Shown one piece after another: positions 47,473 to 57,809 of a stretch of 64,000 bases of DNA. The position numbers and the translations under genes were made by a program. Position 1 is the stretch's first letter. Each line of letters starts with the position of its first letter. The notes under the pieces are model-generated. The model was not told the origin of the DNA. It saw only the letters and a program-made list of their open reading frames with translations, and made no database searches. This stretch comes from an uncultured Bartonella sp. (GTDB taxonomy: Bacteria > Pseudomonadota > Alphaproteobacteria > Rhizobiales > Rhizobiaceae), in the NCBI RefSeq assembly GCF_945277285.1, contig NZ_CALYPR010000003.1, positions 62,001 through 126,000 on the forward strand, given 5' to 3'.

Positions 47473-48789
47473 ATGGCAGATGCGTTGAAGATAGGCATTG
47501 TCGGGCTGGGAACCGTCGGAAGTTCTGTTGTTCGGATATTAAGAGAAAAACAGGAGTTATTGACCAAACAGTGTGGCCGTCAGATAGATGTTGTTGCTGT
47601 GAGCGCGCGAGACAAAACGCGAGAACGTGGCATTGATCTTCAACACATCCAATGGGTAGATGATCCGTTGGTATTGGCAACAAGTAAGAATATTGATGTT
47701 TTTGTCGAACTTATCGGCGGCGAGGAGGGGATTGCGCGATTTTGCGTCGAAGAAGCACTCAAATGCGGACACCATGTTGTTACTGCAAATAAAGCACTTC
47801 TTGCTCATCATGGGGTAGCCTTGGCAAAAATTGCCGAGAAGAAAGGCGTCTTGCTTAATTTTGAGGCTGCGGTAGCGGGTGGGATTCCCGTTATTAAAGC
47901 AATGCGTGAATCGCTGTCAGGCAATAGTGTTTCACGGGTCTATGGTATCTTGAATGGTACGTGTAACTATATTTTAACGCGTATGCTTGCTGAGGGGATT
48001 TCGTTTGAGGAGTGCCTGAAAGAAGCAAAAACACTCGGTTATGCGGAAGCTGATCCGACGTTTGATATTGAAGGTTATGATACCGCTCATAAGCTTGCAT
48101 TGCTTACAAGTCTTGCATTTGGCAGTGTCATATCGGTCGATGACATTTATGTTGAAGGTATTAGCAATATTTCGCTTGCCGATATACATGCTGCCGATGA
48201 GCTTGGCTATCGGATTAAATTGCTCGGCGTCGCGGTGAAAACCGATACCGGTATTGAGCAACGTGTTCATCCGACAATGGTGCCAATATCGTCGGTTATC
48301 GCACAAGTTCAAGGTGTTACCAATGCGGTATCGATCCAGACAGATCTGCTAGGGGAATTGCTCCTATCGGGGCCGGGGGCCGGAGGCAATGCAACGGCAT
48401 CGGCTGTTATCGGTGATATAGCCGATATTGCAAAATCACATCCCGGTTTTCAGCATGGGCCTGTATTCGGAACCCCTGCTGTTGCACTTTCTCCTTATAA
48501 AAGAGCACGGATGCGCGCCCATGCGGGTGGTTATTTTATTAGATTGACAGTGAGCGACAAAACGGGAGTTTTTGCAAGCGTTGCAAAACGCATGGCAGAA
48601 AATGCAATTTCTTTGGAATCAATCGTTCAACGGCCATTGGCGGAAAATAAGCAACCCAATACTAAAACTATCGTCCTTGTTACGCATGAGACAACTGAGT
48701 CGTCTGTGCGCAAAGCTTTAATGTCGATTATGGAAGATGGACATCTGATTGACAAACCTCAAATGATCCGGATAGAACGCCCGAACTAG
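47473..48789 (+). CDS. hom: Homoserine dehydrogenase
   Basis: Reduces aspartate semialdehyde to homoserine, the branch point to threonine and methionine. 438 aa: NAD(P)-binding GIVGLGTVGSSV (residues 8-19), catalytic domain with GILNGTCNYILTRM and YAEADPTFDIEGYDTAHKL, and a C-terminal ACT domain (about 345-430) for likely feedback by threonine. It starts 3 bases after the aminotransferase stop. Confidence 0.97.
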   Translation: MADALKIGIVGLGTVGSSVVRILREKQELLTKQCGRQIDVVAVSARDKTRERGIDLQHIQWVDDPLVLATSKNIDVFVELIGGEEGIARFCVEEALKCGHHVVTANKALLAHHGVALAKIAEKKGVLLNFEAAVAGGIPVIKAMRESLSGNSVSRVYGILNGTCNYILTRMLAEGISFEECLKEAKTLGYAEADPTFDIEGYDTAHKLALLTSLAFGSVISVDDIYVEGISNISLADIHAADELGYRIKLLGVAVKTDTGIEQRVHPTMVPISSVIAQVQGVTNAVSIQTDLLGELLLSGPGAGGNATASAVIGDIADIAKSHPGFQHGPVFGTPAVALSPYKRARMRAHAGGYFIRLTVSDKTGVFASVAKRMAENAISLESIVQRPLAENKQPNTKTIVLVTHETTESSVRKALMSIMEDGHLIDKPQMIRIERPN

Positions 48790-48963
48790 GAAATAGCTTT
48801 TTCGGAAAAACTCTTCCTGATTATCACTTATGTTTCAATAATAATTCAGGAATTGATCACTTCCCCTCTTGCAGTGAAGATAAGTCTTTGACAAAAGGCT
48901 ATAATATAGCGTTGAATACCAGCGCCAATGTTTCTTTAACAATTTTCCGGTGGGATCAATCAC

Positions 48964-49953
48964 ATGCCGAAATCCGTCGACCATACATTACATGGACTCA
49001 ATCGCATTCTAACACTTGAACTCGTTCGCGTAACGGAGCGCGCTGCTGTTGCCGCAGCTCGTATTCGGGGACGTGGAGACGAAAAGGCTGCCGACCAAGC
49101 GGCTGTTGACGCAATGCGTAAAGAACTGAACCGGCTGCCGATTGACGGCACAGTTGTAATCGGTGAAGGTGAACGTGACGAAGCACCGATGCTTTATATT
49201 GGTGAAAAAGTCGGCACAAAAGAGGGGCCCGCAGTAGATATTGCCCTTGATCCACTCGAAGGAACAACCATTTGTGCCAAGAACTTGCCAAATTCACTTG
49301 CTGTTATTGCGATGGCTGAAAAAGGCAATCTGCTTTATGCGCCAGATGTCTATATGGAAAAAATTGCCATTGGACCGGGATATCCGAAAGGACTTGTTGA
49401 TATTGATGCGAGTCCGGTCGACAATATCAACGCGCTTGCCAAGGCAAAGGGCGTAAAACCCAATATGATTACTGCTTGTATTATGGATAGACCGCGTCAT
49501 GCAAAGCTTATTGAAGCTGTGCGCACTACAGGTGCTTCTATTCGTCTGATTGGTGACGGTGATGTAGCCGGTATTATTCACACAACAGATCCTGACGAAA
49601 CAGGCATTGATATCTACATGGGAATTGGCGGTGCACCTGAAGGTGTTCTGGCAGCGGCAGCTCTTCGTTGCATCGGTGGACAAATGCAGGGGCGCTTGCA
49701 ATTGAATACAGAAGACAAAATTGCGCGTGCTGCCAAAATGGGCGTCACCGATCCAAACAAGGTCTATTCAATGGAAGAAATGGCCAAAGGTGACGTTTTG
49801 TTTGCCGCGACAGGCGTCACTGATGGAAACCTGCTTTCAGGTGTCAAATTCGCAAAAAATTATATTCAAACTGATACGGTTGTAATGCGTTCGCACAGTG
49901 GTACAATTCGTAATATTATAGCTCGCCATCAGGATACCAGTAAATTTAATTAG
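48964..49953 (+). CDS. glpX: Class II fructose-1,6-bisphosphatase GlpX
   Basis: Gluconeogenic phosphatase, 329 aa. Metal-binding GEGERDEAPMLYIGEKVG and the DPLEGTTICAKNLPNS stretch (about residue 95-110) are diagnostic, with the C-terminal GDVLFAATGVTDGNLLSGV. It follows hom in the order usual for Rhizobiales and is closed by a strong terminator 60 bases after the stop. In many bacteria this type also handles sedoheptulose bisphosphate. Confidence 0.97.
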   Translation: MPKSVDHTLHGLNRILTLELVRVTERAAVAAARIRGRGDEKAADQAAVDAMRKELNRLPIDGTVVIGEGERDEAPMLYIGEKVGTKEGPAVDIALDPLEGTTICAKNLPNSLAVIAMAEKGNLLYAPDVYMEKIAIGPGYPKGLVDIDASPVDNINALAKAKGVKPNMITACIMDRPRHAKLIEAVRTTGASIRLIGDGDVAGIIHTTDPDETGIDIYMGIGGAPEGVLAAAALRCIGGQMQGRLQLNTEDKIARAAKMGVTDPNKVYSMEEMAKGDVLFAATGVTDGNLLSGVKFAKNYIQTDTVVMRSHSGTIRNIIARHQDTSKFN

Positions 49954-50012
49954 ATATCACTGACGCAATAGGGCGTCGTTAATTGCCTATAATTTTTTAG
50001 TTTTAAGTATAT

Positions 50013-50046
50013 AAAGCGTGTTCTCCTCTCAGAACACGCTTTTTTA
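50013..50046 (+). terminator. Intrinsic terminator of glpX
   Basis: AAAGCGTGTTCT pairs with AGAACACGCTTT (12 bp) around a 6-base loop, followed by a T-run. Confidence 0.95.
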
Positions 50047-50855
50047 CCTTTTGAATAGGTAACATCAGTTTTGCCTTTTTATTGTTTTCAAGCTGAAATG
50101 GTTCTTCAATAGTTCTGCGGTTCTGCAACTGTGTGTTTTGAAGCACTAATATTTGTCTAATCCTTTTGGCTCGTCGATTTATGGTACCCTGACAAACAAT
50201 GAAATGGAAAATTATAAAACGAAACCAAGATGAAGCGGTATCGCTCTTTCCTTTCAATCCAAGGAGATAAATGATCCGGCAGTATTTCTAATGCCATTTG
50301 CTGTTTTACAAGCCTGGTTTTGAGCTGCTAAAATTTTAATTTCTATATTGAGTATTGAAAGCCAGTCTCTTTGGCTTTGTTGGCGTAAATTGTGGATGTC
50401 TGAAAGTTTTGACATGTTCTGTTTTTACCAATTTGAATTTCCAGCAGTCTAGGATAAAAAATTTTTCAGGAAAAATAATGCTATGTTGTTGCTATGAATT
50501 TTTTTAAAACAGTTTGTTTGAAACAATTTCTGGAAAGATAGGTGTCAAAGCTCTTCAATCTTAAAGTGATAACCATGGGCCGACTTAGCCACCAGATTTT
50601 CAATTATTGTTCTTTCAGCTTCACCGGTTAGGACAGGAATTTAAAGCTAAAGCCTTTGGTGACGAGATTAGCATTTAAAATATAATGAATGTAGATTTTT
50701 AGAGCGAAATACTATCAATTTTAGTCATTACAAATGTTTTGAAAATGGCATAGCATGTTATGCATGTAATATGCACTCCAGCTAAATTGTTTTCAAACCA
50801 ATAAAAAAGCGCAGTCGATAAAGACTGCGCCTTCAATGACAAAACTTTTCAAAAA
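50047..50855. other. Gap between glpX and ilvE with possible decayed coding fragments
   Basis: About 800 bases between two facing terminators. On the minus strand short open stretches in shifting frames look partly coding: a 53-codon ORF from ATG 50415 to TGA 50254 (MSKLSDIHNLRQQSQRDWLS start, no good ribosome site) and a 31-codon stretch at 50545-50640 ending AHGYHFKIEEL-stop. Neither has a recognisable family. I read this as remnants of one or two lost genes, with low certainty. Confidence 0.35.
50802..50831 (-). terminator. Intrinsic terminator of ilvE
   Basis: On the minus strand GCGCAGTC / GACTGCGC (8 bp, 6-base loop) is followed by TTTTTTATT, starting 25 bases after the ilvE stop. Confidence 0.93.
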
Positions 50856-51965
50856 TCAGTCGATTTTTACAGTTTTGACCCAGCCATAAGGGTCTTTTGC
50901 TTCACCTTTTTGGATGTGGATGAGTTGGTCACGTAAATGCTGCGTTATTTCTCCGCCATTTCCGTTTCCAATAACAGTTTCGCCGCCTTTATATTTGAAT
51001 ACGCCGATTGGAGTAATCACAGCGGCCGTGCCGCACGCGAAGACTTCCTTGAGATGGCCACTTTTTGCATCTTTCTTTAAATCTTCAAATGAATAGCTGC
51101 GCTCTTCAACTTTCATTCCATTGTCTTTTGCAAGTTGCAAAATCGACTTTCTCGTAACACCGTGGAGAATGGTGCCGTCAAGCCGAGGAGTTACCAGTCT
51201 GTTGTCATCCATAATGAAGCAAACATTCATACCGCCGAGTTCTTCAATCCATTTATGTTCGACAACATCCAGAAAAAGAACTTGGTCGCAGCCATTCTTC
51301 TCGGCATTGATTTGGGCAAGTAAACTTGACGCATAGTTGCCGCCACATTTTGCTTCGCCTGTACCGCCAGGGCCAGCACGGCTAAATTCGGTATCCAGCC
51401 AAACACTGACAGGTTTTGTTGCTCCCCCCTTAAAATAGGAACCGACAGGTGAGGCGATGACACTGAAGATATATTCATTAGCCGGATGAACCCCCAGAAA
51501 AGCCTCATTTGCAAACATGAAGGGGCGTAAATACAAACTGGAATCAGGCGTATTAGGAATCCAATTGCGGTCGATTTTTACAAGCTCGTTAATTGCTGAC
51601 AAAAAGACATCTTTATCGACAGGTGGCATCGCAAGTCTTTTGGCAGAATTGTAGAAGCGCTCGGCGTTTACTTCAGGACGGAAAAGGAGAATACGACCGT
51701 CGTGTGCTCGATAGGCTTTTAATCCTTCAAATATCTCTTGCCCATAGTGCAAAATTGCACTTGCGGGATCGATTTCAAAAGGCTTTCGCGCGGTAATGAC
51801 TGCGTCATGCCAGCCTTTGTCGCTAGACCATTGCACCACTGCCATGTGATCGGTAAAAATTCGACCAAACCCGGGATTCTTCAATAGTTCAGCACGCTTT
51901 TCTGCGCTTACAGGATTTGGATTTTTTTCTATTTTAAATGGAAGAACAGTATTAGAACCCGTCAT
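50856..51965 (-). CDS. ilvE: Branched-chain amino acid aminotransferase
   Basis: Last step of leucine, isoleucine and valine synthesis. 369 aa, class IV PLP enzyme of the longer eukaryote-like BCAT2 type. The PLP lysine is K206 in GGTGEAKCGGNYA; LHYGQEIFEGLKAY and ELGGMNVCFIMDD are family segments. It is monocistronic with its own terminator. It relates functionally to the liv uptake genes at the left end. Confidence 0.96.
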   Translation of the reverse strand: MTGSNTVLPFKIEKNPNPVSAEKRAELLKNPGFGRIFTDHMAVVQWSSDKGWHDAVITARKPFEIDPASAILHYGQEIFEGLKAYRAHDGRILLFRPEVNAERFYNSAKRLAMPPVDKDVFLSAINELVKIDRNWIPNTPDSSLYLRPFMFANEAFLGVHPANEYIFSVIASPVGSYFKGGATKPVSVWLDTEFSRAGPGGTGEAKCGGNYASSLLAQINAEKNGCDQVLFLDVVEHKWIEELGGMNVCFIMDDNRLVTPRLDGTILHGVTRKSILQLAKDNGMKVEERSYSFEDLKKDAKSGHLKEVFACGTAAVITPIGVFKYKGGETVIGNGNGGEITQHLRDQLIHIQKGEAKDPYGWVKTVKID

Positions 51966-52815
51966 GACAATAACCTTTTAAATGTATCTGTTTTATCGCC
52001 CGTCTTGTGACTAATAGCCGTTTCAAATCGAGCAATAAGATTTGAACATTAGAGTTTGTTTGGTATCGGTGTCAACGATTTTACCGAATTTGAGAAGAAG
52101 AAGAACAACATTGTGAAAGCGTATCCGATTATTGCGATAGAAAATTGTCTCTTATCGATGAAAAAAACAAGAAAATTCTGTTGTCTTAAAATTGAGTTTT
52201 ATAAGTTTGAGGAACACCGTTTTATTGAAAATGCTCGCTCTCCAGTCGAACGAGAGAGACCTACATAAAAAGAAACATGTCGATTTTGTAGGAAAAATCA
52301 GAAGAGATCAGATTTAAGTAAATTCTTTTTTCAACGTTTAGAAAGGAAGATAATTTTTTACTTTCTCTTAAATCTAGCCAAAATAAAATTTTTCTCAAAT
52401 AACTGCGTTTGACCAATACATATAGTCACCTACCATAGTAAATGGTGATACCACTTCTATTCCTAGGAAATCTAAACACCGGAGTTTCTGGATAATTGTA
52501 CTATGGAAGAATTTCTTAAACTGTAAAAGCAATTTATTAAAAATATAGGATTTTAATAAAAATCGGTTTTTAAGATTTCAATAAAATCGTTCTGAATATG
52601 AAAAAATAATTTCAACCGAACGACGCGCAACTTATTAAAAAGGTGAAAAGTGCATTATAAGTACTAAAAAATTCAAACCTGACAATTGAAGAAATTAGTA
52701 TAAATTCACTTGTTTTATTCACTGTAAATATAACAGACAAACTAAAAAAGTTGGACAATCTGTAAAAAATTGAAGCAACATCATCCGCAGACAAACATAG
52801 GTCGTCTTTCTCTAT
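51966..52815. other. 850-base gap between ilvE and the SPOR gene
   Basis: Very AT-rich. No gene that I can support. One GC-richer pocket at about 52233-52262 contains a CTCTC/GAGAG inverted repeat around a 9-base loop. The ORFs at 52056-52268 and 52612-52794 lack ribosome sites and have composition typical of chance frames. The ilvE promoter must lie at the left side. Confidence 0.45.
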
Positions 52816-55800
52816 TTATTTTCCAACAAAACAATTTCCATTTTTGCTTTTTATCCGTTCGCAAAGACTAATAGCGTTATCGCGCGGTCCTACTTGCACT
52901 CTAACGCGATAATAGGTTCCTTTTCCGGGGATGGCAGTTGGTTCTATACTCAATGGAAGTGAGCCGATAAAAGAACCAAACGAACTTTTTGCTTTGTTTA
53001 ATGATTCAACCGCAGATTCACGTGTTGGTTGTGAGGCAATTTGAACGTAATAGCCACCAGCGCCAACGCTCGCCATAGGAGAACTTCTGTCGTTCTTAGC
53101 TTGCGGTGCTGCCGTTTCAGATGGTGCTGTTTTCGAGGCAAGATTTAACGGAGACTGGGAAGCCACCTCAGCCGTTTGCACTGGTTGCGCTTGCTGCTTT
53201 ACCGTCGGTGTTTTTACAGAGTTTACCCCACTCATACTGTTTTGAGTATTACTGGCAGTTTCTACTGAACTGTTTTTATTTTCTTCATGGTTTTGTGCAT
53301 CATCATTAATAATTTTTTCAAGCTCTGAATTGGTTGTTGATGAATTTTCTTCTGACCTTGTTTTCGCATTTGTAGATGGTTTGTTGGGCGCCGTTTGAGT
53401 TGCGTTTGCTTCTTGCGATGTTTTGTTTTGAGCATCGGCATTGTTTGTCGCGGCATCAACATGTGAAGATTTACTTGGAGAAATTGTTCCGTCAGGATTT
53501 ACAATGACCGATTGTACTTCTCTTGTTGGAACAGTTTGGTTGGATGCGGCTGCAATTGCATCTTCTACATTAGATGGATCAGCGTAGGATTCCGCACCCT
53601 CCTGTGTTTCATTCAAAGCAGTCAAATCTTCCGGAGTTTCCGAGTGATCAACAAGTTTATCCTGGTTGTTTTTTTCAGCATCATCAGCACCATTTGCATG
53701 ATTATAAACTTCTTGATTATTTTGCGTATCGGTATTTGTGTTCTGGTGCTCAGCGGGAACTTTGAAAGGTTCATTATCGGCATGAATGACAGTTGAAGCT
53801 GCGTTCTCTTGTGAGGGCATAAAATATTTTGTCGCTGCATATCCTCCGCCTACAACGATAAATAGGGCTATCCCTCCCATGGTAAGCTTTCGCGCCAATG
53901 ACCTAGTTTTACGTCGACTTGGTACATCAGCTACAATCAAATTTTCAGTAGAAACATTTTGTTCGTTGTTTTCATAGGTATTATAGGAATCGTCCGATTG
54001 ATATTGAGGTTCTGCAGCATTGTTTTCGGACTGGTTTTGCTTTAAATTGTAGCCGGATTGAGCGTAAGCATCGGCAAAAAAATCATCCTGCTCAGCGAGT
54101 TTATTTGTCGTTTGCTGATTATTGCCAACACTGAATACATCGGCATATTCATTCTCTAAAGCGTCACCCTTCTGTACTGTTTCCTCGGCTGGATAAGGAA
54201 TTTCCGGCACATCGACCGGCTCTGTTGTCTCTACAATCTCGTCAGCAAACTTAAATGTATTGACATCTGGAGGAAGATCGACATTTTGGTCATGTCCATT
54301 TTGACCATCTGTCACCTCCCCGCCCGGGGATGTTTCATAAGCATTATCTTTATTGTTGTACTCGGTCGATATAGGTTGTTCCATTTGCGCTTGAGGCGGC
54401 ACTTGGCTGTATTCTTGTTGAAAAGCAGTATCCGACTGGGCTTGTTGTTTAATTTCCTGACCTTCTATTGGTAAAGTCGCCGAATAATCGTCACTCGCGT
54501 TAAAAGCGTTAGCCTGAAAATTACCGCCTGAATTATTCGAATAAACGGGAGGATTAACAATAACATTCTCTTCTGCAGACAAATCTTCAAGGCCAAAAGG
54601 GTCGACCGTATTGTCTTCCAAAGGCTTTGTCACAGGCTGTGCAGCCTGGTTTGTTCCCGATATATTTTCTGTTTGTTGACCGGTAAAAAAATTATGGTCT
54701 TCCCCAGAATGATCAGCATTTAAAAAATCGTTATCTTCGGTCGTTTGGTGACTGACTGGCGGCGTATAAGGCAGAGGTTCGGCATTGTTTCTGGTGTGTT
54801 GAGCATAACCAACATTTGCGTTACGGGGTTCTCGAGCCGCTAAATTAGTGTTTGATTGAGATGCAGAATTGGCATCTTGCAATGCCGGATTAAACACTGG
54901 TGATTGATTTACCAAATTTGCTTCATTATCGGCATATCGACTGGGATTGTGTTGTGCAAGAATATCGGTATCAATCGAGTTGCTAAGCGAAGAAGCACCA
55001 GTCTCAACATCGTCTTCAAGAGGGGCATTGACAAGCAATTTTTCAAGTTCGCTATCAAATTGCATTTCATCAAATGCAGAATATTGCGGTTGCGTTTCGG
55101 CTTTTCCTTGCACGGAAGAGGAAGTAATATCAGAGGAAGCATGTTGTTGCATCACTGGGGATGAAACAGTAGAATACGAACTGTCAGACCGAGTGGGAAT
55201 GTCGCTCTGAGGTGACGGGCTAGCTGAAAAAGAAGAGTCGACATTCTGTGAGAGGGGCGTTGGCTGGCTTTGCTCCGGTAAGAAATTAAAATCGTCTGGT
55301 AATCGCTGATTTTGTCCGCTGTTATAATGTTGGCTTTGCTCGCCTCCCGAAAAAAAAGGCTCGTTCCCCATAGGGACAGCTGATGATGTATTGGGTTGTT
55401 CATTTTCAAAGCCAGCTGGTGTTTCAACAGGAGCAGCAGAGGAGCGTGCTCGAGGAGTAAACGACGGAAGATCATAGAGCTCATTAAACGGCAATTCTGG
55501 CTCTGGCCTTTGTGACATAGGCTGTTGTTCAACATCATTTGGCAGAAAATCAAGATTATCGTCTATATTTTGAGGAACCGAAGCGCTATTATCAGGCGAA
55601 GAAAGGCCGTTTTGCGGTGATTGGGGGTGGGGGGAAGATTCCAAAAAGGATAGATCGGCGTCGTCAGGTCCGCCTGATTGGGGGTGATCATCTGAACTAT
55701 GACTCTGGGCAGACGTGGCCGGCTTATTACCATTCGCATTGAAATCCAGATTGAACAGACGGGTCAGCTCAAGAAGTGGATCTTGGCCTTGGCGAACCTG

Positions 55801-55839
55801 TCCTCCAGAATGATTGGCATTGCGGTTGTCATCTGTCAT
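52816..55839 (-). CDS. Large SPOR-domain membrane protein
   Basis: 1007 aa from ATG 55839 (1011 if ATG 55851 is used). About 650 N-terminal residues are low-complexity Asn/Gln/Ser/Pro-rich and predicted disordered. A basic patch SRRKTRSLARKL precedes one transmembrane helix (about 655-675), then a second low-complexity region in the periplasm, and a C-terminal SPOR domain (about 930-1005: GGYYVQIASQPTRESAVESL, then YYRVRVQVGP). SPOR domains bind denuded glycan strands at the division site. It is 153 bases downstream of argS, in the Rhizobiales order dgt-argS-SPOR. Confidence 0.9.
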   Translation of the reverse strand: MTDDNRNANHSGGQVRQGQDPLLELTRLFNLDFNANGNKPATSAQSHSSDDHPQSGGPDDADLSFLESSPHPQSPQNGLSSPDNSASVPQNIDDNLDFLPNDVEQQPMSQRPEPELPFNELYDLPSFTPRARSSAAPVETPAGFENEQPNTSSAVPMGNEPFFSGGEQSQHYNSGQNQRLPDDFNFLPEQSQPTPLSQNVDSSFSASPSPQSDIPTRSDSSYSTVSSPVMQQHASSDITSSSVQGKAETQPQYSAFDEMQFDSELEKLLVNAPLEDDVETGASSLSNSIDTDILAQHNPSRYADNEANLVNQSPVFNPALQDANSASQSNTNLAAREPRNANVGYAQHTRNNAEPLPYTPPVSHQTTEDNDFLNADHSGEDHNFFTGQQTENISGTNQAAQPVTKPLEDNTVDPFGLEDLSAEENVIVNPPVYSNNSGGNFQANAFNASDDYSATLPIEGQEIKQQAQSDTAFQQEYSQVPPQAQMEQPISTEYNNKDNAYETSPGGEVTDGQNGHDQNVDLPPDVNTFKFADEIVETTEPVDVPEIPYPAEETVQKGDALENEYADVFSVGNNQQTTNKLAEQDDFFADAYAQSGYNLKQNQSENNAAEPQYQSDDSYNTYENNEQNVSTENLIVADVPSRRKTRSLARKLTMGGIALFIVVGGGYAATKYFMPSQENAASTVIHADNEPFKVPAEHQNTNTDTQNNQEVYNHANGADDAEKNNQDKLVDHSETPEDLTALNETQEGAESYADPSNVEDAIAAASNQTVPTREVQSVIVNPDGTISPSKSSHVDAATNNADAQNKTSQEANATQTAPNKPSTNAKTRSEENSSTTNSELEKIINDDAQNHEENKNSSVETASNTQNSMSGVNSVKTPTVKQQAQPVQTAEVASQSPLNLASKTAPSETAAPQAKNDRSSPMASVGAGGYYVQIASQPTRESAVESLNKAKSSFGSFIGSLPLSIEPTAIPGKGTYYRVRVQVGPRDNAISLCERIKSKNGNCFVGK

Positions 55840-56004
55840 AGCTTTTCCCATACGGCCGGTTACGCAATTTATTATTCATTGCATTCTGACGTATATTAAG
55901 CAGATTTTTCAGAAAATCCGATATTATACTTTATTATCATATATATGAACTGAATTTATTGCACGCAAGACACATTCTGCAAGATAGTCTTGCACATTGT
56001 TTAT

Positions 56005-57762
56005 TCAGCGCATTTCGACCGGAGCATCAACGCCGATAATTCCCAAGGCAGATGACAGGACATCCGAAACAGCTCGAATCAATGCTAATCTTGCTAAAGA
56101 CAAGTTCATATCTTTAACAATAACAAACCGCAACTGTTCATTCTCTGCTCCTTTATTCCAATGCGCGTGAAATAAAGATGCCAAATCATAAAGATAAAAA
56201 GCCAAACGATGGGGTTCATAGTTTATAGTAGCTTGTTCGACAATGCGCGGATATTCGGCAAGCTTCTTGATGATGGCGATTTCGCCTTCGTCAGTCAATT
56301 TTTCAAGATGAGCAATAAGTGTTTCTCTCGAAGGGTTGGATATTTTTAATAGTTCTTCTGCTTTACGAAAAGACGAATGGCAGCGAGCGCTCGCATATTG
56401 AACATAGAAAACCGGATTGTCTTTTGATTGCTCAGTAACTTTTGCAAAATCGAAGTCAAGTGGTGCATCATTTTTGCGGTAAAGCATCATAAAACGCACA
56501 GGATCACGCCCAACTTCGTCAACAACATCGCGCAATGTCACAAAAGAACCAGACCGTTTTGACATTATAACAGGTTCGCCATTACGAAATAGTTTTACCA
56601 ATTGACATAAAAGCGCTGTCAATTTGGCTTTTCCTCCCGAAATTGCTTTTGCTACAGCCTGCAGCCTTTTAACATAACCACCGTGATCTGCACCTAGTAC
56701 ATAGATCATTTCATTGAATTGACGCTCGAATTTGTTGCGGAAATAGGCTACATCTGCAGCAAAGTAGGTGTATGAGCCGTCCGATTTGATCAACGGTCTA
56801 TCCTGATCATCACCAACTTCAGTCGAGCGGAACAAGGTCTGTTCGCGATCTTCCCAATCCTCGGAAACCTGCCCCTTCGGAGGCGGCAAAGTCCCTTTAT
56901 AGACATAGCCTTTCAAGGTAAGGTCATTGATTGTACTGCGGATTGCTTTGGCATTATCTGCATGGAGAGTCTTTTCGGAAAAAAACACATCATGGTGGAT
57001 ATTGAGCGCGCTGAGATCATCACGGATCATCCGCATCATTGCTTCAACGGCCCGTTCTTTAATAAGCGACAATCTTTCGTCTTCAGGCATTGTCAAAAGC
57101 TTATTTTGAAACTCTTTTGCTAATGCCTGACCTAGGGGCACAAGATAGTCTCCCGGATAAAGACCCTCCGGAATTTTTCCAATTTCTTCGCCTAACGCTT
57201 CCCGATAGCGCAAAAATACCGATTTTGCTAAAACATCAATTTGACCACCTGCATCATTGATATAATATTCTTTGACAACATCATGACCTGTGAAGGTAAG
57301 AAGGTTAGCAAGAACATCACCAACCACCGCTCCACGGCAGTGCCCGACATGCATCGGGCCAGTGGGATTGGCCGAGACAAATTCAACATTGACTTTCTTA
57401 CCTTCGCCCAATTTGGAACGTCCAAAATTGCCGGCAGATTTGATAATTGTTTTCAATACCTCACGCCAGAATTCATCAGTCAAACGAAGATTGATGAAAC
57501 CAGGCCCAGCAACATTGACAGACTGAATATCGTTATCGGTTTCAAGCAAAGCCGCAATTTTTTCGGCCAATGCACGCGGATTGCTACCCACCGCCTTGGA
57601 AAGTACCATCGCTGCATTGGTCGCAAGATCGCCATGTGACGGATCACGAGGTGCTTCAATAGAAATACGGCTCAAATTGAGCGGTGAACCATCTTTTGAA
57701 GAGATATCGGAATGTTGTAATAAATACTTAATCTTCTGCTCGAATGTATTGAAAATGTTCAT
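56005..57762 (-). CDS. argS: Arginyl-tRNA synthetase
   Basis: Class I synthetase, 585 aa. The HIGH-type motif is HVGH at residues 138-141 ([19 protein letters not shown]), and the KMSKS-type loop is [13 protein letters not shown]. The N-terminal ArgS-specific domain and the C-terminal DALR anticodon-binding helices (ending in [18 protein letters not shown]) are both present. It lies 47 bases downstream of dgt. Confidence 0.98.
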   Translation of the reverse strand: MNIFNTFEQKIKYLLQHSDISSKDGSPLNLSRISIEAPRDPSHGDLATNAAMVLSKAVGSNPRALAEKIAALLETDNDIQSVNVAGPGFINLRLTDEFWREVLKTIIKSAGNFGRSKLGEGKKVNVEFVSANPTGPMHVGHCRGAVVGDVLANLLTFTGHDVVKEYYINDAGGQIDVLAKSVFLRYREALGEEIGKIPEGLYPGDYLVPLGQALAKEFQNKLLTMPEDERLSLIKERAVEAMMRMIRDDLSALNIHHDVFFSEKTLHADNAKAIRSTINDLTLKGYVYKGTLPPPKGQVSEDWEDREQTLFRSTEVGDDQDRPLIKSDGSYTYFAADVAYFRNKFERQFNEMIYVLGADHGGYVKRLQAVAKAISGGKAKLTALLCQLVKLFRNGEPVIMSKRSGSFVTLRDVVDEVGRDPVRFMMLYRKNDAPLDFDFAKVTEQSKDNPVFYVQYASARCHSSFRKAEELLKISNPSRETLIAHLEKLTDEGEIAIIKKLAEYPRIVEQATINYEPHRLAFYLYDLASLFHAHWNKGAENEQLRFVIVKDMNLSLARLALIRAVSDVLSSALGIIGVDAPVEMR

Positions 57763-57809
57763 TATGAAAATCCGTGTTGTTCTCAGCCACGTTTAGGACA
57801 AAAGGGTGT

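Noticed and set aside
52233-52262. tRNA fragment or attachment site near GTTCGA
   Set aside because: The stem and loop sizes do not fit a T-arm, and there is no matching tRNA end nearby.
52056-52268. 70-codon plus-strand ORF
   Set aside because: Lysine-rich chance composition, overlaps the ilvE promoter region and shows no domain.
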